64,000 bases of DNA from an uncultured Methanoregula sp. (GTDB lineage: Archaea > Halobacteriota > Methanomicrobia > Methanomicrobiales > Methanospirillaceae): assembly GCF_963662735.1 (NCBI RefSeq), contig NZ_OY759744.1, positions 906,153-970,152 of the forward strand. Direction: 5' to 3'. This document shows positions 53,544-62,867 of the stretch, piece after piece (position 1 is the first letter of the stretch; the number at the start of each line of letters is the position of its first letter). The position numbers and the translations under genes are program-made. Under the pieces are notes generated by a model. It worked only from the letters and a program-made list of their open reading frames with translations, had not been told where the DNA came from and searched no databases.

Positions 53544-53837
53544 ATGACGATGGTCTGGGTGGTGTATGATATCGCGAAAACGACGACGCGGAACCATGTT
53601 GTCCGCATCTGCCTGAACAAGGGATTGTACCGGGTCCAGAAGAGCGTATTTCTCGGGAACCTGAATGCGAACGAACGCGATTCGCTTGCGCTGGAGTGCG
53701 GGCAGGAGATCGATCCGGAAGTTGACTCCGTGTACGTGTTTCCGATGGATGACGCATCGTTCAAGAAAGTAAAACTGCTCGGCCAGGCGTTTGACAAGAA
53801 ACTGGTGAGCGATGAACTCCTGACCAAATTTTTCTGA
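53544..53837 (+). CDS. cas2: Cas2
   Basis: 97 residues, ferredoxin-fold dimer that scaffolds the Cas1 integrase. WVVYDIAKTTTRNHVVRICL (about 4-23) contains the usual Tyr-Asp after the first strand, and GLYRVQKSVFLGNL follows. The ATG at 53544 is chosen because GGAGG lies 8 nt upstream; the GTG at 53535 would add three residues. Confidence 0.92.
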   Translation: MTMVWVVYDIAKTTTRNHVVRICLNKGLYRVQKSVFLGNLNANERDSLALECGQEIDPEVDSVYVFPMDDASFKKVKLLGQAFDKKLVSDELLTKFF

Positions 53838-53839
53838 TC

Positions 53840-54433
53840 ATGCCGACCGACAGCGAAACAATCATTACGATCTCCGATGTGCTCGAATACCTCTTCTGCC
53901 CCCGGTTCATCTATTTCATGCACTGCCTCGATATCCCGCAGCACGAGGAGAAGCGGTTCAAGGTGATGAAGGGACGCGAGGTGCATGAAGAGAAACTGGT
54001 CACGAACCCAGAGTACCTCCGAAAGAAACTGGGGGTGATAAAAAAAGAGATGAACGTCTTCATCGCATCAAAACAAAATCATATCAAAGGGATCGTTGAT
54101 GAAGTGCTTTTCCTTGAAGACGGAACAGCAGCCCCGTTTGAATATAAATTCGCGGAGTTCAAGGACACGATCTTCCAGACGTACAAGTTTCAGCTGGTTC
54201 TCCACGCGATCATGATCCGGGAGAATTACCATTGCGAGGTGAAACGGGGTTTCATCTGTTTTACCCGGAGCAATCACCATATCGAAACGATAGAATTCAC
54301 GGATCAGGATTTCGAACGCGGGCTTGAGATCATCAGGGAAGTCCTGGAGATCATCGACAAAGGATTTTATCCGAACAAGGGCAAATACCAAAACAAGTGC
54401 ATTGACTGTTGTTACGCAACAATCTGCACCTGA
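53840..54433 (+). CDS. cas4: Cas4 exonuclease (PAM-selecting adaptation factor)
   Basis: 197 residues, RecB-like nuclease with a [4Fe-4S] cluster: first Cys in YLFCPRFIYFMH (about 15-26) and C-terminal three in KCIDCCYATIC. The nuclease acidic residues are in KGIVDEVLFLEDGT and PFEYKFAEF (about 71-100). It trims prespacers and sets PAM and orientation. It is the last cas gene, 2 bp after cas2, and is followed directly by the leader. The order cas1-cas2-cas4 differs from the common cas4-cas1-cas2. Confidence 0.92.
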   Translation: MPTDSETIITISDVLEYLFCPRFIYFMHCLDIPQHEEKRFKVMKGREVHEEKLVTNPEYLRKKLGVIKKEMNVFIASKQNHIKGIVDEVLFLEDGTAAPFEYKFAEFKDTIFQTYKFQLVLHAIMIRENYHCEVKRGFICFTRSNHHIETIEFTDQDFERGLEIIREVLEIIDKGFYPNKGKYQNKCIDCCYATICT

Positions 54434-54538
54434 TTCTTATCTTTATATAGGAATCAATAATTTCGCAGGAAGAAATCCATGCGGGAAATTTGAGCATTTT
54501 CATCGCGATTCATCCAAAAATACGCGAAATTTCGCGGC
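54434..54538 (+). promoter_or_regulatory. CRISPR leader
   Basis: 105 bp AT-rich segment between cas4 and the first repeat. CTTTATATAG at 54441-54450 is a TATA candidate. GATTCATCCAAAAA at 54507-54520 resembles the repeat (GATTCATCCAAGAG). A perfect 14-bp palindrome CGCGAAATTTCGCG (54523-54536) lies two bases before repeat 1. This orientation agrees with ATTGAAAC at the 3' end of each repeat and with the degenerate repeat at the far end. Confidence 0.7.
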
Positions 54539-56899
54539 CTTCGAAGGATTCATCCAAGAGAACAAGGATTGAAACTCCATCGGCATAAGGAAAACATGTC
54601 CACACTCCTGCTTCGAAGGATTCATCCAAGAGAACAAGGATTGAAACTCCTCACAATCCCTGAACGTCAGCGGGATATCCCCTTCGAAGGATTCATCCAA
54701 GAGAACAAGGATTGAAACCAGTTACGACGCCCGACATACCGACGAAGGGGGTCTTCGAAGGATTCATCCAAGAGAACAAGGATTGAAACTACTGGTACTC
54801 GCGCCCGTGTTCCATCCCGCGCCGGCTTCGAAGGATTCATCCAAGAGAACAAGGATTGAAACTCCCATGCGTTTGTACTCCTGCGGGCGTTGAGCGTTCT
54901 TCGAAGGATTCATCCAAGAGAACAAGGATTGAAACATTCGTCTCTCACAATCAAATCTTGTCAGCGGGATACTTCGAAGGATTCATCCAAGAGAACAAGG
55001 ATTGAAACTAGATGTTCGTTTTGCAGAGATCGTGCAATAAGGCGACTTCGAAGGATTCATCCAAGAGAACAAGGATTGAAACATGCCCGGCAGTGTCAGA
55101 TAGCGGTTGGAGGGAAACTTCGAAGGATTCATCCAAGAGAACAAGGATTGAAACGGGGGGAGATCATTTGAGCCCTACTGTCCAAAGTTCTTCGAAGGAT
55201 TCATCCAAGAGAACAAGGATTGAAACTCAAACGACCGATGACGGGACCCTGCTTGCCGGCAGCTTCGAAGGATTCATCCAAGAGAACAAGGATTGAAACA
55301 CCGCCGTTTTTGCAATTATTGATCAGGTTGAAGGTCTTCGAAGGATTCATCCAAGAGAACAAGGATTGAAACCAGCACAGAAATGAAGGTGAAATCCCTA
55401 TGAGCGTCTTCGAAGGATTCATCCAAGAGAACAAGGATTGAAACTTTCCCGTCTTTCTCACCTTCTCCTCATGTCAAAACTTCGAAGGATTCATCCAAGA
55501 GAACAAGGATTGAAACTCACAGTACCCGTATCAGATCACGAACTCCTGCCAACAGCTTCGAAGGATTCATCCAAGAGAACAAGGATTGAAACACAATACG
55601 GATCACCTTGGTATCGGGATTTCTGGTACTTCGAAGGATTCATCCAAGAGAACAAGGATTGAAACAAAGTCAATATGGCAATGAACACATAGCAATCCAA
55701 GCTTCGAAGGATTCATCCAAGAGAACAAGGATTGAAACACTACGATATCGCACCAGATCTCGCGGAGTATCTGCTTCGAAGGATTCATCCAAGAGAACAA
55801 GGATTGAAACTTAACGCCCCAATTCCGAGAATTGCCGTAGAAAATCTTCGAAGGATTCATCCAAGAGAACAAGGATTGAAACTCGAATGCTTAACGGTGT
55901 AAGTCCCGGTGAGATTCTTCGAAGGATTCATCCAAGAGAACAAGGATTGAAACCCTGTAAAACGAACCTTCTCTTCCTTAATTTCATCTTCGAAGGATTC
56001 ATCCAAGAGAACAAGGATTGAAACCCCAGTTCGCACCGCTACCGGCCGTCTTGGTGTTTGCTTCGAAGGATTCATCCAAGAGAACAAGGATTGAAACTAA
56101 ACTCGCCGGCAGTTTATGAACTTCATTTTAGGTTCTTCGAAGGATTCATCCAAGAGAACAAGGATTGAAACCCGCAGCTTCGATCATGCAGAGATTACGC
56201 GGACCAACTTCGAAGGATTCATCCAAGAGAACAAGGATTGAAACATATTGTGTTTCATTTCCTCACATCTCCCGATAATGCTTCGAAGGATTCATCCAAG
56301 AGAACAAGGATTGAAACTTTCCAGTACCGCGATGGTGGCGGAACCTGGAATACTTCGAAGGATTCATCCAAGAGAACAAGGATTGAAACTGTGACGGTGG
56401 AACTCAAAGATATGAGCGTGCTCACCTTCGAAGGATTCATCCAAGAGAACAAGGATTGAAACTTCTTACATTCCGTACAAAATCGTTTCTGACCGTAACT
56501 TCGAAGGATTCATCCAAGAGAACAAGGATTGAAACAATGGTGATAGTTGCGTACTCCATCGCATCTACCGTCTTCGAAGGATTCATCCAAGAGAACAAGG
56601 ATTGAAACAGAGGGATGGGATATCATGAGGAAACCGCGCAAGTCCTTCGAAGGATTCATCCAAGAGAACAAGGATTGAAACACGTCATCAACATAACAGA
56701 CGAGATATCTCATCGGGTCCTTCGAAGGATTCATCCAAGAGAACAAGGATTGAAACTTCATTCTCTTGACAAATTCATCGTACGAGACTATCTTCGAAGG
56801 ATTCATCCAAGAGAACAAGGATTGAAACAGATCAACGCGTCGGTCGTCCCTGCCATCCGGCTCTTCGAACGATTCATCCACGAGATTAAAAGTTGAAAC
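54539..56899 (+). CRISPR. CRISPR array, 33 repeats of 37 bp, 32 spacers
   Basis: Repeat begins CTTCGAAGGATTCATCCAAG and ends AGAACAAGGATTGAAAC; all copies look identical except the last (56863-56899), which has several changes (GATTCATCCACGAGATTAAA) and marks the trailer end. Spacers are 34-39 bp, mostly 35-36. Repeat starts include 54539, 54611, 54682, 54753, 54826, 54899 and continue every 71-76 bp to 56792 and 56863. The 3' ATTGAAAC supplies the crRNA 5' handle. Spacers 2 and 6 are related to each other. I found no spacer that obviously matches another part of the window, but did not check exhaustively. Confidence 0.98.
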
Positions 56900-56953
56900 T
56901 ATGGTTTCAAATCGTCGATAATGTCGAAAGCCGGGTAATTTTCAAAAAAAGGG

Positions 56954-57859
56954 TTATAACGCGATCCGGACTTCTTTTGCCGCTTCGCACATGTTCTTGA
57001 GTTTCCAGTAGGCCGACTCCCGGCTCCGCATCCGCATCCCGCAGTCCGGGTCTATGAGGAGGATCTTCGGGTCGAAATACTCAACGCCCTTCTCGATTCG
57101 TTTTTTGATTTCCTGAACTGTCTCGACTTCATCGGAGGCTGAGTCCACGCAGCCATACCCGAGCATCCTGCCGCCAAGGTCCCTTCGGGAGAGGATGTCG
57201 AGGTTGCCCGGGTTCTTCGAGAACTCGAAGTCCAGCACATTCACGTTAAACTTGAGGAGTTCGTCAAGCACGTTCCCGAGGTTCCCGCAGACATGCATGC
57301 AGGTCGGGATATGGACCGAGGACGTGATCATCTCTACTGCCTCCTTTCCCACCGCAAGATCAGCGATGCCGGTCGAGAGGATGGGTTCGTCGATCTGGAG
57401 GAGCGTCACACCGGCTGCCTCGAGGCTCTTTGCCTCGACGATAAGGGCTGCAGCGAGATCAAGTGCCAGTTCCTCCTTGTTCCGGTACATGGGGGTGCTC
57501 AGGTGGAGGCCGTGGGCGAGCGAGGAAGGACCGGTGATGATCCCTTTCACCTTGGGGGCTTTCGACAGGGCATATCTGGTATCAGCTGTGGTAATCGGCC
57601 CGGCGGCGGGCTGGATCTTGCCGATCACTTCCTGGCCCCGGATACCGGGGAGCTGGGCGGTAAATGCCCCGATCATGTCCCCCCGGACCTGCCCGTCCGA
57701 GATGATGTCTATGCCTGCAGCGATCTGGTCAGCGACAGCGGTCTCGACCGCTGCATGGAGCGGGTCAAAAAGGCTTTTGAGTCCGCCGCCCTTCACAACC
57801 GGGTAGCTGCCGACTACGGTTGTCGCGAGCACCTTATTGATGAAATAACTCTTGGACAT
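56954..57859 (-). CDS. MetE-core methionine synthase (archaeal Mes type)
   Basis: 301 residues corresponding to the C-terminal catalytic half of cobalamin-independent methionine synthase. Opens with TTVVGSYPVVKGGGLKSLFD; zinc ligands are in PTCMHVCGN (His and Cys, about 187-195), the following glutamate in LDFEFSKNPGN and the last Cys in LIDPDCGMRMRSRESA (about 271). Short archaeal forms take the methyl group from a corrinoid protein rather than from folate. Its promoter side faces aspS; the stop lies 54 bp from the CRISPR trailer, so the array ends at this core gene. Confidence 0.85.
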   Translation of the reverse strand: MSKSYFINKVLATTVVGSYPVVKGGGLKSLFDPLHAAVETAVADQIAAGIDIISDGQVRGDMIGAFTAQLPGIRGQEVIGKIQPAAGPITTADTRYALSKAPKVKGIITGPSSLAHGLHLSTPMYRNKEELALDLAAALIVEAKSLEAAGVTLLQIDEPILSTGIADLAVGKEAVEMITSSVHIPTCMHVCGNLGNVLDELLKFNVNVLDFEFSKNPGNLDILSRRDLGGRMLGYGCVDSASDEVETVQEIKKRIEKGVEYFDPKILLIDPDCGMRMRSRESAYWKLKNMCEAAKEVRIAL

Positions 57860-57922
57860 AAATCATCCCGGGCAATGCATTTGCTACAAGCAGATTGACG
57901 CCCATATAAAAATAGTTCGTGG

Positions 57923-59218
57923 TCAGGGAACCAGCCGGTGCATGTCACGCGGGAAGAGGACCGCCTCCCGGACGTTTGAAAGCCCCAGCATGGTCATGAC
58001 GAGCCGGTCGGCCCCGAGCCCCCAGCCGGCGTGCGGAGGCATGCCGTAGCGGAACGGCTTGAGGTAGAACTCGAAGCTTTCGGGGTTGAGCCCCTTCTTC
58101 TGGATCTGCTGCACGAGCCGGTCGTACCGGTGTTCCCGCTGGGCGCCGCTCGAAAGTTCCATTCTCGGGTGCATCAGGTCGAATGCCTTGCAGATCGAGG
58201 CGTCATGGTCGTGCTGCATGGCGTAATAGGGGCGGATCTCGGAGGGCCAGTCCACGATGAAGTAGTGGCCGCCCATCTCGGCACCGATCGCCCGCTCGGC
58301 CGCGGGGCTGATGTCGTCGCCGTACTTGATCGGGTCCTCGATCTTCTTGGCCGCGATCTCGATCGCTTCTGCGTACGGAAGCCGGGGGAACGGACCTTTC
58401 GGCACGCAGAAATCGTTAATCTCGATGTTCGCGAGCTGGGTGCTGCAGGTCTTGTCCACGTACTCGTAGGTTTTGACGATGAGATCTTCGAGGATGCGCA
58501 TGACCTCGTTGTGGTCGGCGAACGAGACCTCGATGTCGATAGAGGTTGCCTCGTTGAGGTGCTTGGTGGTGCTGTGTTCCTCGGCACGGAAGATCGGTCC
58601 GATCTCGTACACCTTCTCGCAGCCTGCTGCCATCATCATCTGCTTGTACAGCTGCGGGCTCTGGTTGAGGAATGCCTCCTTGTCGAAGTAGGCGATCGGG
58701 AAAAGTTCGGTGCCTCCTTCGGTTGCAGCTGCCACGATCTTGGGGGTGGTGATGGCAGTGAAGCCGGCGTTGTGGAGGTACTGGTTGATCGCGTACGTTG
58801 CCGCACTCCGGATCTCGAAGACGGCAGCAACGCGAGGGCGCCGTACATCGAGGAATCGGGCATCGAGCCGGGTGTCGAGTTCTGCGGAAACTTTCTCGGA
58901 AACATCGAGCGGAAGCGGGGTCTCGGCGAGGCTGATGATCTCGATTGTCTCGGGCACGAGTTCGCGACCGCCGGGAGCCTTGTCGATCGCCTTGACCGGC
59001 CCGGTGACCCGGACCACGGATTCACGGGAGACCGCCTTCACGGCGGCAAGAACCGCCTCGGAGACTTTCTTCTTCGGGATGGTCACCTGGATGATGCCGG
59101 TCCGGTCGCGGATGAGCATGAAGGCGAGGCCGCCGAGGTCCCTGACCTCGTGGACCCAGCCGCAGATCTCGGCGGTGCCGGTTGCCGGTGTGACGGACTG
59201 TATGGGTATACGCATCAA
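57923..59218 (-). CDS. aspS: Aspartyl-tRNA synthetase
   Basis: Class II synthetase of 431 residues. N-terminal OB-fold anticodon-binding domain (about 1-105, with [18 protein letters not shown]). Catalytic core: motif 1 about residue 180, motif 2 in [20 protein letters not shown] (about 209-228) and motif 3 in [15 protein letters not shown] (about 398-412). It ends [11 protein letters not shown], as in archaeal AspRS. Many archaea use a non-discriminating form that also charges tRNA-Asn; sequence alone does not decide here. Start ATG at 59218. Confidence 0.96.
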   Translation of the reverse strand: MMRIPIQSVTPATGTAEICGWVHEVRDLGGLAFMLIRDRTGIIQVTIPKKKVSEAVLAAVKAVSRESVVRVTGPVKAIDKAPGGRELVPETIEIISLAETPLPLDVSEKVSAELDTRLDARFLDVRRPRVAAVFEIRSAATYAINQYLHNAGFTAITTPKIVAAATEGGTELFPIAYFDKEAFLNQSPQLYKQMMMAAGCEKVYEIGPIFRAEEHSTTKHLNEATSIDIEVSFADHNEVMRILEDLIVKTYEYVDKTCSTQLANIEINDFCVPKGPFPRLPYAEAIEIAAKKIEDPIKYGDDISPAAERAIGAEMGGHYFIVDWPSEIRPYYAMQHDHDASICKAFDLMHPRMELSSGAQREHRYDRLVQQIQKKGLNPESFEFYLKPFRYGMPPHAGWGLGADRLVMTMLGLSNVREAVLFPRDMHRLVP

Positions 59219-59359
59219 AATCCTATATCTATGGGCCGGGAGGGATAATGGACTTTATGGGGGGTGCCGGGGTTTTCCGGGCCGGGAAATATAATAATCG
59301 CAGGAAAAAATGCCACAATTCGTATATATTTTCATGCCGTTCGTGTACAAAGGAATACT

Positions 59360-59866
59360 ATGCCGGATACAATCAGCCAGATGGAGTCAAAGGATAAAAA
59401 AGGCTGGAGCACGGGGACAAAAGTACTGGTGGGCGTGATCGCAATCGTGGTGCTTGTCGCGATTGTTGCCGTCTTCACCCTGACGATCGCGGTTCTCGAT
59501 ACAAAAGCCGGGACACAGTTCCCGTATGTCACCACGTACAAGGTCTCCCTGCCGGATGGCGAACCGGTGATGATCGGGAACAGCCGGATTGTCACCCTGT
59601 CCTACAATAACGAGATGGTGGCCGATGTTGACGGCATCAAGGAGAAGCTTGTCGTGGGCCAGGAACGGGTCATCAGCCCGCATCATGCCCGGGTGACCGT
59701 GCTTGGTGTTCCCCTCATTGATACGGATTTCCAGATCACCCTCACCTACCGGGGCACGGATGGTAAAAATACGCTCTTTGACATGACGGTCAGGACGTCC
59801 AGCCAGATCCCCGATATGGTGTTACGGCGGCTGATACCGGCGAATATGAATGCCCAGCCGATGTGA
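59360..59866 (+). CDS. Single-pass membrane protein, unknown function
   Basis: 168 residues. Short cytoplasmic N terminus, one membrane helix (TKVLVGVIAIVVLVAIVAVF, about 19-38), then a beta-rich exported domain (VTTYKVSLPDGEPVMIGNSR and KEKLVVGQERVISPHHARVT). Not recognised. The ATG at 59360 follows AAAGGAA; longer extensions are unlikely. Divergent from aspS. Confidence 0.7.
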   Translation: MPDTISQMESKDKKGWSTGTKVLVGVIAIVVLVAIVAVFTLTIAVLDTKAGTQFPYVTTYKVSLPDGEPVMIGNSRIVTLSYNNEMVADVDGIKEKLVVGQERVISPHHARVTVLGVPLIDTDFQITLTYRGTDGKNTLFDMTVRTSSQIPDMVLRRLIPANMNAQPM

Positions 59867-60000
59867 TACCTGAATCTCCTTTTTTAGAAGCACCAGAAGG
59901 CCATGTGTGCACCTGCACCGTGTTACCTTTTATCCGGGAAGCCTTCCAGCCCCCCGCCATACCTTGATGTGGACAGCCGCTGAATGCTAATGCGAACGGC

Positions 60001-60966
60001 ATGATTCCCTCCCCTCCTGTGGATAAGCAATCCCTCGACAAGCTCAAGGAAAAAACCGCACATCTTTCCGTCATCTCCAATACCGGCCTCGTGCTGATGA
60101 AATTCGTGGTCGGGTTTGCGATTGGATCCGTGAGTATCATCTCGGAAGCGATCCACTCCTCGATGGATCTCATCGCGGCCGTGATCGCGTTCTTCTCGGT
60201 CCGGAAATCTGCTGAACCCCCGGATGCCGCCCACTCGTTCGGGCATGGGAAATTCGAGGATGTGTCGGGACTTATCGAGGCTCTGCTGATCTTCGTCGCC
60301 GCGATCCTGATCATCCGCGAAGCGCTCATAAAACTGCTGGGGCACACCCCCGACGAGCTCAAACCCGAGCTGCTCTTAGCCGGTATTGCCGTCATGGGGA
60401 TATCAGCCCTGGTGAACTGGTACGTTTCCCAGCGGCTCATGAAGGTGGCAAAACAGACCGAATCCATAGCACTCGAAAGCGATGCCTGGCACCTGCGCAC
60501 GGACGTCTACACTTCGCTGGGAGTCTTTTTGGGGCTTATTCTCATCCGCCTGACCGGCATCGCCCTCTTCGACCCTATCTTTGCCATCGGTGTAGCCATC
60601 GTGATCATGAAAGCTGCCTACGATCTCAGCGTACGATCATTTGCCGACCTGATCGATCACAGCATCCCGGTTGAGGACGAAGAGCGGATCAAAAAGATCA
60701 TCTGCGACCATGCGAACGACTATGCAGGGTTTCACGACTTAAGGACCCGTCGCTCGGGCCCCGAGATTTTCATCGAATTCCATCTTGTGATGCCCGGTGA
60801 AATAACCGTGCTCCAGTCCCACGATTTCGCTGACCATCTTGAGGCGGATCTCCTGGTGGAATACCCGCGGGCGAATGTGACCATCCATATCGAGCCCTGC
60901 AACCAGGGATGCACCCGGTGCGGATCGTTCTGCACGTTTTACAAAAAACAGGAAGGTAATGAATAA
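60001..60966 (+). CDS. Cation diffusion facilitator (CDF) metal exporter
   Basis: 321 residues with six membrane segments and a cytoplasmic domain. The HxxxD metal sites are in EAIHSSMDLIAAVIA (about 42-56) and ALESDAWHLRTDVYTSLG (about 154-171), and DAAHSFGHGKFE is the typical loop after helix 2. The C-terminal cytoplasmic domain ends with a cysteine cluster, CNQGCTRCGSFCTFY (about 299-313), an extra metal site seen in some archaeal CDFs. Substrate metal (Zn, Fe, Mn or other) is undetermined. Confidence 0.9.
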   Translation: MIPSPPVDKQSLDKLKEKTAHLSVISNTGLVLMKFVVGFAIGSVSIISEAIHSSMDLIAAVIAFFSVRKSAEPPDAAHSFGHGKFEDVSGLIEALLIFVAAILIIREALIKLLGHTPDELKPELLLAGIAVMGISALVNWYVSQRLMKVAKQTESIALESDAWHLRTDVYTSLGVFLGLILIRLTGIALFDPIFAIGVAIVIMKAAYDLSVRSFADLIDHSIPVEDEERIKKIICDHANDYAGFHDLRTRRSGPEIFIEFHLVMPGEITVLQSHDFADHLEADLLVEYPRANVTIHIEPCNQGCTRCGSFCTFYKKQEGNE

Positions 60967-61291
60967 TCCGGATCCCGGCAGCCTGCCGGGCCAATAAAAA
61001 TTACTGTTTTCCGGTTGCTTCGGTCAGGTTCTCCCCATTGCTTTTTGAAAAAAGCCATCAAATCCACTGTACCGGTGGATGTACCCGGTGACCATGAGCG
61101 TATACGTTGAAGGCCCGGGGAAGATCTGTTTGAGCCTTTCATGTGCTGCATCGGCAGGAAACATTTATGGTGTACTTGCAGTCCACGGTTCAAAAGTCAG
61201 TGAGGAAATGATCCCATCCCAAAAACCGTTTTTTCAGCAAAAGAATAAATACTATTTACAGGTGCGTACAATATGAAATAAAGGTGAAACC
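60967..61291. other. Intergenic region, no gene seen
   Basis: 325 bp. A frame at 61079-61276 lacks a ribosome site and has no recognisable features. AT-rich DNA with AAAGAATAAATACTATTTACA around 61240-61261 is a promoter candidate for the next gene, which has AAAGGTGAAACC before its ATG. Confidence 0.4.
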
Positions 61292-61885
61292 ATGAAAAAC
61301 GCTCATGAACCTACCTATTCCTTTGTCATTCTCACGCTCGTCTTAATTGTTATCGATACCCTCGTTGCCTGGCTCTGCACTCTTTTCTCGTCCTCCGGGC
61401 AAAGCGGTGTATCCTGGCTGTATATTGCCGTTGCGTTCATGATCCTCTTCACGCTCTGGTTTGGTGCCTACGGTGCGATTGCTGCCTATGTTGGTACGCT
61501 TGTCGGGTCCGGCCTCCTCTCTTCCGGAGGGCTCGCGAGCCATCCCGAGGTTGCGATCTACTGGGCTGTTGCCGGTCTCCTGCAGGTACTCATCCCGCTC
61601 GTGGCTCTCCGGTCGTTTGATGTGGACCTGAGCCTTGCAAATATCCGGGACGTGAACCTGCTCGTTGTCTTCGGGGTTCTCATCAACAATGTCATCGGGG
61701 CTGCATGGGGTGCCTGGACGCTCGGGCTTGGGAATATCATAACGCCCGACAAGATTGGCAGCGTCTTCTCGACGTGGCTCATCGGTAACGTCATCATAAC
61801 GATCCTGATCGTGCCGCTGGCCCTGCGGTACCTGACCCCGAAGATCCAGAAATCCCGGCTCTATGTCAAAAATTACTGGGATTAA
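61292..61885 (+). CDS. Integral membrane protein, unknown function (transporter component-like)
   Basis: 197 residues with about five hydrophobic segments, for example ILTLVLIVIDTLVAWLCTLF (about 13-32) and VLINNVIGAAWGAWTLGLGN (about 128-147). The glycine/alanine-rich short loops (GAYGAIAAYVGTLVGSGLLS) recall substrate-binding S components of ECF transporters and MASE1-type sensor regions; the family is not certain. AAAGGTG precedes the ATG. Stands alone, convergent with the next gene. Confidence 0.65.
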   Translation: MKNAHEPTYSFVILTLVLIVIDTLVAWLCTLFSSSGQSGVSWLYIAVAFMILFTLWFGAYGAIAAYVGTLVGSGLLSSGGLASHPEVAIYWAVAGLLQVLIPLVALRSFDVDLSLANIRDVNLLVVFGVLINNVIGAAWGAWTLGLGNIITPDKIGSVFSTWLIGNVIITILIVPLALRYLTPKIQKSRLYVKNYWD

Positions 61886-61937
61886 ATTCCATTTTTATCC
61901 TCTTTTTTCAGGTATCCTGAACCCTCTCCCGGGGTAA

Positions 61938-62555
61938 TCAGAACAGGCTTCTCGGGTTCAGGAGAACGATCACAACCGGGATAACCAGGTAGATCAGCAG
62001 CGAAGCCGGGCAGCTGAACAGGGAGGTAATAATGGCAGCAATGGCCACGATCGGAATGAGAGCCGTATCAATGAACCGGGCCCGTATCACCTTTTCATCC
62101 GGATGGGGATCACAGAGTTGTTCTGAACGGCATATGTGTTTCCAGTGAACGGCGAAGAGGAGGCCTACCATCAGGACATTTACATGGAAGAAGAGGACCG
62201 CAACCGGTACCTCCGGGTAATCACCGGCTACGTCGGTTGAGAACGGGACGAGGACGATGAAGATGAGGAGAAAGACGTTGATCCAGAGGAGCCGCGGATC
62301 TACGATCCTGACGAAATGGAACTGGCGGTGATGGCTCAGCCAGAAGATCGCCAGAATCAGAAAAGCGATTATGAAGATAAAAAACTGCGGAATAAGATGG
62401 AATATTTCCTTGGGAAGAAGTTCCATCGCCTGGGAAGCCGGTGGTTTTGGCGATGCGATACCCAGAACAAGCAGCGTCATCGCGATGGCGAAGATGCCAT
62501 CGATCAGCGTCTCCAGCCGGTTTTTTGCAATATGGTACTCGGTCTCTGTACTCAT
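61938..62555 (-). CDS. TMEM175/DUF1211 family potassium channel-like protein
   Basis: About 205 residues with six membrane segments. The first helix signature RLETLIDGIFAIAMTLLVLG corresponds to the R-x(3)-FSDGVFAIAITLLVL motif of TMEM175 channels, with Leu-Ile in place of Phe-Ser. WLSHHRQFHFVRIVDPRLLW fits the loop between helices 2 and 3. Likely a K+ leak channel (single-repeat form, tetrameric in prokaryotes). Start ATG at 62555; a TTG three codons upstream is possible. Confidence 0.85.
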   Translation of the reverse strand: MSTETEYHIAKNRLETLIDGIFAIAMTLLVLGIASPKPPASQAMELLPKEIFHLIPQFFIFIIAFLILAIFWLSHHRQFHFVRIVDPRLLWINVFLLIFIVLVPFSTDVAGDYPEVPVAVLFFHVNVLMVGLLFAVHWKHICRSEQLCDPHPDEKVIRARFIDTALIPIVAIAAIITSLFSCPASLLIYLVIPVVIVLLNPRSLF

Positions 62556-62588
62556 CGATCTCAAATGGTTGTGTGATCTCCTGCAGTA

Positions 62589-62805
62589 TCAATGTCCCGA
62601 TGCGTGCTTCAGGAATCCCCCCCCCTGTCTCGTTTCCATGATCTGGAAGATAGCCGGGATTCCTGTAGCGATGATAAAGATGAACAGGACGACCCGGAGA
62701 GGTACTCCCGGCAAGGAGAACAATTCCCCATAACCGCGCGGCAAGCACAAGGATAGTGGAGAAGACCCGCTTCCGGCAGACCCGGTCGTGTCCGCGGATG
62801 TTCAT
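62589..62805 (-). pseudogene. Possible frameshifted small membrane protein
   Basis: In a 312 bp gap between two genes, the minus strand has an ATG at 62805 followed by RVFSTILVLAARLWGIVLLA (hydrophobic), and a different frame continues with RVVLFIFIIATGIPAIFQIM and METRQGGGFLKHASGH before a stop at 62589. One single-base shift near 62695-62715 would join them into a protein of about 72 residues with two membrane helices. A run of nine C residues at 62617-62625 lies inside the second part. It could also be chance hydrophobic reading. Confidence 0.3.
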
Positions 62806-62867
62806 AGTTCCCGGATATTGCCGCATCGATAAAAAATTGTATGGATTGGCAGGCGGGGTTTGTGCAG

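Noticed and set aside
58031..59248. Long plus-strand frame (405 codons) over aspS
   Set aside because: Shadow of AspRS, whose class II motifs are intact on the minus strand.
61079..61276. Plus-strand frame of 65 codons between the CDF and membrane-protein genes
   Set aside because: No ribosome site, ends in the promoter region of the next gene, unremarkable composition.
62221..62826. Minus-strand frame of 201 codons overlapping the TMEM175-like gene
   Set aside because: Its 3' two thirds is the out-of-frame shadow of the channel gene; only its first part is considered, as a possible frameshifted gene.
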